DNA from: Bacteroidales bacterium
GTDB lineage: Bacteria; Bacteroidota; Bacteroidia; Bacteroidales; Tenuifilaceae
Reading direction: 5' to 3'
Assembly: GCA_028708425.1 (NCBI GenBank)
Contig: JAQVYY010000002.1
Location: 62,001-126,000 of the forward strand
DNA: 64,000 nt
The notes beneath the pieces are model-generated. The model was given only the letters and a program-made list of their open reading frames with translations. It did no database searches and had not been told where the DNA came from. Position numbers and translations under genes: made by a program. Numbering within the stretch: position 1 is the stretch's first letter; each line of letters starts with the position of its first letter. Shown one piece after another: positions 59,501-64,000 of the stretch.

Positions 59501-62500
59501 GTGTTGGTTCAAATCAAACTCTTGATGTTGACGCCGAGGGAGTCTTTAAGGTTTTTGTTACCAAGTATATAAACGAGGAGTTAACCTGTGAGGCTGAGGA
59601 TGATATAAGCGTGATGTTTTCTACTAAGGATGTGGGTGTTATAAGTATTGAAAACCTTGCTGATGCCTGCGAACACGATGCGCCAATAAGCCCCGAAATT
59701 GTAATCCAATCGTTCCGCAATTCACCTTTTGATGGTACTGAAACCATACCTCTAGTTGTTGAGGTTGATGGCGAGATAGCTCTCACTGAGGACTACACCC
59801 CTGATAACGGATGGGGTACTCTTGACGAAACTATTCCATATACCTTTACTGGAACCATCGACCTGAGCGAAGCCAAAACCTATAGTATCTCCATCTACAC
59901 AAACCTATCGGATGATCTTGACAGAGATAACGATGGAGTATCTGTTAGCGTAGATACCTATGGATTGCCCGAGGTAATTATTCTCACGAGGACAGAGCAA
60001 GCCCCAGATGTTTTCGAGCCCGTTACTGAGATTATTTCAACTAGAGCCGATACACTGGTGCTAAAGGCAAATGACGGATTTAATTCCTATCAGTGGGAAA
60101 GGAAAACTCCAGATGAGACTATTTGGACATCGTTGACAAGCGCCCAAGCCTACACTCCCTCATCGAAGAATACAAATGAATATAGGGTAACAGTTGTGGA
60201 TCCCAACGGATGTGGAACGCCTGAGACGAACAACCAAGTTGTTTTAGTTAATGCATACGATTTATCGCTAATTAGTATCAATAACCTAACCGAGGAAATT
60301 TGCTACACTGGCGAATTGGTTCCCCTATCAATTACGCTAAAGAATTCGGGTCAGGATGACTATCCAATTGGTACTGAAATAGCTGTTGCTGCAAATACTC
60401 CAATGGGAAACCAGGATGAGATAATAACACTGGATACCCCACTTGGCATTGGGGGGGAACTTGTACACGAGTTTTCCGAAAGTGTAAACTTACCAATTGG
60501 CGAAAGTTACTTAAGTTTTTCGGCAACAACCGCCAACGATCCAGTTACCAGCAATAATGACCTTAGTATAACAACAACTGTTCATCCAGCTTCAACGGTA
60601 ACCATTGAGCCTAGCATACTGTATAAGGTCTTTGACCAATACGAGGCTTACGAAATTATTCCAACCTACTCTGAGCCATATAGCGAGGCGGACGTTTACA
60701 CATATATTTGGCACGATGGTACTGTAGATCCTACATATCTAGTATATAACCCAACTGATTATCCAATATACGAGGTTACCGTTGAGAATAGTTTTGGATG
60801 TACAGCAAGTAGTAGCATGTCCATTATTTCTGCTGATTTACAGGTTTCATCGATAGTTTCGCCTTTTACCGATTGTGGGCTAACTAACGAAACACCCGTA
60901 ATAGTGTCCATTAAAAACAGTGGCAACACAACCTATACAGCAGGGACAAACATTGATGTTGACCTTTACCTCGATGGCACCTTGGTAACTGCAGAAACCA
61001 TCACTTTGACCCAAAATCTCGCCTCCAAAGGGTCTAGGGAGTTTACCCTAAGCCAAACCCTCGATCTTAGCGCTGCAACTAACGCAACAATTCAAGTTGA
61101 TATAAGCTCCGCTGCCGAAGAGGTTTACTACGACAATAACTCCCGAAACAAGACGGTATATGCCCTTGGATACCCAACACCAAACCTAGGTGAGGATAGA
61201 GACGTTCATGCTTGGGAAGAGGTACTAGACCCAGGGTATTACGATGCATATTTATGGAACGATGGCAGCACCGAGAGAGAATTAGTGGTTACAGAAGATG
61301 GCACCTACAGCGTTACGGTAACCGATTTTTCGGGTTGTCAGGCTAGCGATGAGGTAACGATTACTTTCTATATTGATGATATTGAACTGGTTGAGGTGCT
61401 TAGCCCCATTTCGGGCTGTAATCTAACCAATGCTGAGGAGGTTAAGGTTGTTGTTAAAAATAGAAGCTCGTTTACCTTGCCAGCTGGTCAGCAGGTTGAG
61501 GTTGGATATATTCACAACTCAATACCTTATTCCGAAATATATACTTTATCCAGCGACTTGGATATAGATGAAACCCTAGAGGTTACGCTTTCGCAACCGC
61601 TAAATCTGCTTGAACGAAAAGCCCACGAGGTTACCTTTTTTGTTGATATGGATAATGATATGCGTGCGGAGAACAATCAGATAGAAGCAATAGTTAACTC
61701 GTATGCCAACCCAACGGTAAGTATTGATGCAGCGGATGGTACAACGGTTAACAAACCCTTACTTCTTGATGCGGGTGTAGGGTATGCTAGCTATCAGTGG
61801 CAATTCGAAAGTGTTGATATAGATGAAGGAAATAATCAAACATATACTGCAACTCAAACCGGGAACTATTCGGTTGTAGTTACCAATGAGTATGGGTGTG
61901 TGGGTACCGATAATGTGTTTATTACCGTACTTAAACCCGACTATGGTATAAACCAATTAATTAACCCAGTAAACGACTGTGAGCTGGGCGATAACCAGAT
62001 CGTAACGGTTGAAATCACTAACTTTGGGGATGATATATTAGGGGTTGGTGATGAGATAGATGTTACCCTTTGGCTAAACGGTATTGAGGAGGCAACGGAG
62101 GTATTTACACCTGCTCAGAATTTGAATCCTGACGAATCGGTCAACTTTACCTTCAGCAAAATGGTTAATCTGTTGTCTGATAACGAGCACGCTATAGCAG
62201 CAGAACTGTATTATCCGCTCGATGTAAATTCGGATAATAATTATATGGAAGTCCAGGTAGTAGCTTACGGTTTTCCAACAATCGATTTGGGTGGGGACCA
62301 GTCTAGCAACACCGGGGTGCTTGAACTCGATGCTGGGCCAGGGTTCGTTTCCTATCTATGGCAAGATGGTTCAACCAACCAAAAATTCACAGTAACCCAA
62401 ACCGGCGATTACAGCGTAACCGTAATCGATGAGCATGGATGTGAAGGGGGAGATTATGTACATGTTACTATTCTCGAGCCCGACTATGGTATAACCCAGT

Positions 62501-64000
62501 TAATCAGCCCTGTTAGTGCCTGTGAGTTGGGTGATGATGAAACCGTAACAGCTGTACTCTCGAATTTTGGTGATGAGATACTAGGTGTTGGTGATGAGAT
62601 GAGTATTATCCTTTGGCTTAATGGTATTGAGCAGGCAACCGAAGTGGTTACTCTAAATCAGGAGCTGAATTTAAACGAATCGGTTGAGTTTACACTTACA
62701 AAAACCGTCGATTTGTCGTCTGATACCGAACACACCATTTCGTTAGAGACTGCCTACCCATTTGACGTAAATTCGAGCAATAATCGGTTGGATGTTCAGC
62801 TAGTTGCTTACGGCTTACCAACAGTTACTCTACCCGCAATAGATCCGCTTTGCTTCAATGCAGAGCCATTAACTCTAGCCGGCGGGCTACCCGAGGGGGG
62901 CATTTACAGCGGCAATGGGGTTACCGATGGCATATTTAGCCCTGCTGATGCAGGGGCTGGTTTCCATACCATTACCTACTCCTATACCGATGAGAATGGC
63001 TGTACTTTTGCAGCAAGTCAGGATATTACGGTTTACGAAGCACCTCAGGTTGATTTGGGTGGAGACCAAACCGTTTCGGAGCCATTTACTATTGATGCTG
63101 GCCCTGGATTTGTTAGCTATTTATGGCAGGATGGGTCCACTGAGCAGACGTTCCTGGTTGAATATCCTGGCACCTATTCGGTTGTGGTTGAGGATGAAAA
63201 CGGATGCGTAGGTTCCGATGAGGTAACAATAGACTTTGATTGTTCATTACTGCTAATTGTAGAGCTAATCTCACCCGATACGCATTTATGCGAAGCCGAT
63301 GTTTATGTAGTTGAGGTAGAGGTTGTTAATAAGCGAAGGGAGGCAATTGAAAGCGGCGAAACAATTATCGTAACATACCAGGTTTCAGGCTATGATTCTG
63401 TAGAGGAATCTTTTACGTTAACAGAAGAATTGCCTAATAACGCAACATTTACTTTCACCTTCAGCGAACCGCTTAATCTGTCAGTAGGTGAAGAGGTTAT
63501 GATGCTTAGCGCTGATTACGACGAACTTCCAGGAACTGTGTTTGAGCAAGCATTAACCGTTAATCCATCTCCTTTCGTTAACCTTGGCGACGATCTTGAG
63601 GTAACGTTCCCCTACACTATTCTATCGGGCCTCACTGATTTAGATTTTCTGTGGAGCACTGGCGAAACCACGCCCACTATTGTTGTTGATGAGCCTGGCG
63701 AGTACTGGTTAACCGTTACCAACGAGTATGGTTGCCAAGCTTCCGATACCGTTGTGCTTGTCCTGTCGTCGGTATATAAAATCCCAGGGTCGGGTACTGT
63801 GGTTACCGTTTATCCAAACCCAGCGGACCAATGGATTACCATAAATGTTGAACCCAGGCAACCCGCTCTGTTTACCATTGAGCTAATTTCGCAAGCGGGT
63901 CAGCTTGTTTATTCGGAGAATATTAAGCAAAACCAGCCCTTTACCCATAGGGTTGATGTAAGTAAATTTGTTCAGGGAGTTTACCTGCTCCGGGTTTCAT
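56593..64000 (+). CDS. Giant multi-domain secreted protein with T9SS type A sorting domain (3' end cut by window edge)
   Basis: At least 2469 residues; ATG 56593 (MEQTNKRNLRRILYGTLAML, signal peptide) with the frame open to the window edge. N-terminal choice-of-anchor J/MAM-like domain (FYEGFENGGKIPTGW...CIDEVKIEE), a BNR-like all-beta segment, a second adhesin-type domain (TNFSDGNTWAKTSLWEVGEP), a third anchor-like domain (YQTSFEGNDAYWYP), then many alternating modules: CARDB-like domains starting DVGI/DYGI...LISP...C and ending in SNN-like turns, and Ig-like domains with GPGFVSYLWQDGST. The last visible residues (TVYPNPADQWITI...GVYLLRVS) are a type A T9SS sorting domain, so only a few codons are missing. 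Surface-exposed or released protein, function unknown. Confidence 0.9.
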   Translation, partial: MEQTNKRNLRRILYGTLAMLLCLSTVGQEFEEIFYEGFENGGKIPTGWTQQFVLGSRSWRFENGGYAPAGAPTFRHPSAAYAGSYNALFQDESVGPIRRLITKEINLVPYGSATIKPTLCFWHAQDSWGGATDELRVYYRRSSSSDWVLLEHYTSAAPNWTLREMLLPDDAKTETCQIAFEGISNWGWGVCIDEVKIEERGIVDRKVESFELKQKSSIIPSGSNVNPFGYLLALVSGNHQQIPLNSITLNYTGTDIGDIENINIYHTRDSTFSVNSKIPAEVSILGNEITVTAPTFNLRTGNNYIWFVFDINSESAHGNTVDFNLAANSVLLGDKTFPATAQHPAGAATIYESLMYTNFSDGNTWAKTSLWEVGEPEGVGIYDPSDAFSGANVLATNLAGNYPPGITNVSPETAISQSVDAKFYQNLAVRYRRWLNIEYFDKTSVKISNDAGIIWENIFQNNTAILDRSWQPISTDISQWATRKEDIRIMFSMDTTNLYTEYGGWNIDNFAITGEFIHSDVGITDATAPVQTCGLMDEPQEVRIMLRNFGGATVDVPFDIGYSLNAGSTYVRETYNTALESEADQGGVYEVEYTFATTADFTSPGLKNLKFRTFLEGDQDASNDGYEKTIYVFSTEIIPYQTSFEGNDAYWYPNGINSSWQWGAPSGTNINTASDGNRVWATALSQNYNHNEKSYLESPCFDLSTAEMPVIAFDYIMQVEQGADGLTLEYSIDGGASWTLLPAHEHYVNNWFDTPEVTALGSAGWSVNKAEYVTVKNLLPSDVVGVNGVKFRFVFGSDGATRAEGVALDMIRVYELPYDVGITELISPTSACEIGKDVALELKLKNFGYRTVPHDAPIAIVVKVDGGDEKSEIITIPADIIQDGDYTFTSTNTFNLFSAGVHSIVAYTNLAIDDDYSNDTLKTTVEVLGMPEFTLGPDVGVEDFNTPYTIDAGAGYSSYSWYELPDETTSVGSNQTLDVDAEGVFKVFVTKYINEELTCEAEDDISVMFSTKDVGVISIENLADACEHDAPISPEIVIQSFRNSPFDGTETIPLVVEVDGEIALTEDYTPDNGWGTLDETIPYTFTGTIDLSEAKTYSISIYTNLSDDLDRDNDGVSVSVDTYGLPEVIILTRTEQAPDVFEPVTEIISTRADTLVLKANDGFNSYQWERKTPDETIWTSLTSAQAYTPSSKNTNEYRVTVVDPNGCGTPETNNQVVLVNAYDLSLISINNLTEEICYTGELVPLSITLKNSGQDDYPIGTEIAVAANTPMGNQDEIITLDTPLGIGGELVHEFSESVNLPIGESYLSFSATTANDPVTSNNDLSITTTVHPASTVTIEPSILYKVFDQYEAYEIIPTYSEPYSEADVYTYIWHDGTVDPTYLVYNPTDYPIYEVTVENSFGCTASSSMSIISADLQVSSIVSPFTDCGLTNETPVIVSIKNSGNTTYTAGTNIDVDLYLDGTLVTAETITLTQNLASKGSREFTLSQTLDLSAATNATIQVDISSAAEEVYYDNNSRNKTVYALGYPTPNLGEDRDVHAWEEVLDPGYYDAYLWNDGSTERELVVTEDGTYSVTVTDFSGCQASDEVTITFYIDDIELVEVLSPISGCNLTNAEEVKVVVKNRSSFTLPAGQQVEVGYIHNSIPYSEIYTLSSDLDIDETLEVTLSQPLNLLERKAHEVTFFVDMDNDMRAENNQIEAIVNSYANPTVSIDAADGTTVNKPLLLDAGVGYASYQWQFESVDIDEGNNQTYTATQTGNYSVVVTNEYGCVGTDNVFITVLKPDYGINQLINPVNDCELGDNQIVTVEITNFGDDILGVGDEIDVTLWLNGIEEATEVFTPAQNLNPDESVNFTFSKMVNLLSDNEHAIAAELYYPLDVNSDNNYMEVQVVAYGFPTIDLGGDQSSNTGVLELDAGPGFVSYLWQDGSTNQKFTVTQTGDYSVTVIDEHGCEGGDYVHVTILEPDYGITQLISPVSACELGDDETVTAVLSNFGDEILGVGDEMSIILWLNGIEQATEVVTLNQELNLNESVEFTLTKTVDLSSDTEHTISLETAYPFDVNSSNNRLDVQLVAYGLPTVTLPAIDPLCFNAEPLTLAGGLPEGGIYSGNGVTDGIFSPADAGAGFHTITYSYTDENGCTFAASQDITVYEAPQVDLGGDQTVSEPFTIDAGPGFVSYLWQDGSTEQTFLVEYPGTYSVVVEDENGCVGSDEVTIDFDCSLLLIVELISPDTHLCEADVYVVEVEVVNKRREAIESGETIIVTYQVSGYDSVEESFTLTEELPNNATFTFTFSEPLNLSVGEEVMMLSADYDELPGTVFEQALTVNPSPFVNLGDDLEVTFPYTILSGLTDLDFLWSTGETTPTIVVDEPGEYWLTVTNEYGCQASDTVVLVLSSVYKIPGSGTVVTVYPNPADQWITINVEPRQPALFTIELISQAGQLVYSENIKQNQPFTHRVDVSKFVQGVYLLRVS

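Overview
The window looks like part of the chromosome of an anaerobic, fermentative member of the Bacteroidota, probably Bacteroidales or a close relative. The evidence is Bacteroidota-type promoters (a -7 box TAnnTTTG), TonB-dependent receptors with carboxypeptidase-like N-terminal domains, a PorP/SprF protein, large secreted proteins with type IX secretion (T9SS) type A and type B C-terminal signals, a type III glutamine synthetase, and two [FeFe]-hydrogenase operons. No rRNA, tRNA, CRISPR array, prophage or intact transposase was seen.

Layout. (1) 1-4906, minus strand: heavy-metal handling, with a CusA-type RND pump cut by the window edge, a secreted HMA-domain protein, a Cys/His-rich small membrane protein and a 58-residue FeoB-associated Cys-rich protein. 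(2) 5100-13914, plus strand: a hydrogenase region in two transcripts. The first encodes a sensory-type [FeFe]-hydrogenase-like protein, two DRTGG-type proteins, two ATP-binding (GHKL) proteins and a PHP protein. The second encodes a 2Fe-2S ferredoxin plus HydB-HydA-HydC of the trimeric type. Both promoters carry an almost identical Rex-like palindrome. (3) 13995-16187, glnN. (4) 16470-19944, minus strand: a second, simpler HydC-HydB-HydA operon. (5) 20225-21853, a 1-pyrroline-5-carboxylate dehydrogenase. (6) 22363-35472: a molybdenum hydroxylase locus in two converging arms. The plus arm has XdhC, a DUF364 protein and an ECF-like/THEP1 fusion. The minus arm has a Mop-type aldehyde oxidoreductase, a composite flavin/Fe-S protein, a Cys-rich small protein, a TrsS-like radical SAM enzyme, a methyltransferase, a PaaK-like CoA ligase and an NTP transferase. 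It resembles the DVU_1551-1559 neighbourhood of Desulfovibrio. (7) 35537-45136: ppnP, two TonB-dependent receptors, a small His-rich membrane protein, tex and Fe-superoxide dismutase. (8) 45607-64000: a PorP/SprF protein, a 3110-residue PKD-rich type B T9SS cargo and, divergently, a second giant protein of at least 2469 residues ending in a type A sorting domain.

Two families of short non-coding mobile-like repeats run through the window. One is a 249-bp MITE-like element (3 copies) with terminal inverted repeats, a 21-bp internal hairpin and 10-bp target duplications, perfect in two copies. The other is a ~145-bp element (5 copies) with 20-bp terminal inverted repeats that often abuts stop codons.

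How the genes fit together: the two HydABC systems would dispose of NADH/ferredoxin electrons as H2, with the sensory module and Rex-like sites tuning expression to redox state. The molybdenum hydroxylase locus is an apparently complete but functionally unassigned aldehyde/heteroaromatic oxidation system with its own cofactor-maturation genes. The T9SS cargo genes would build the cell surface.
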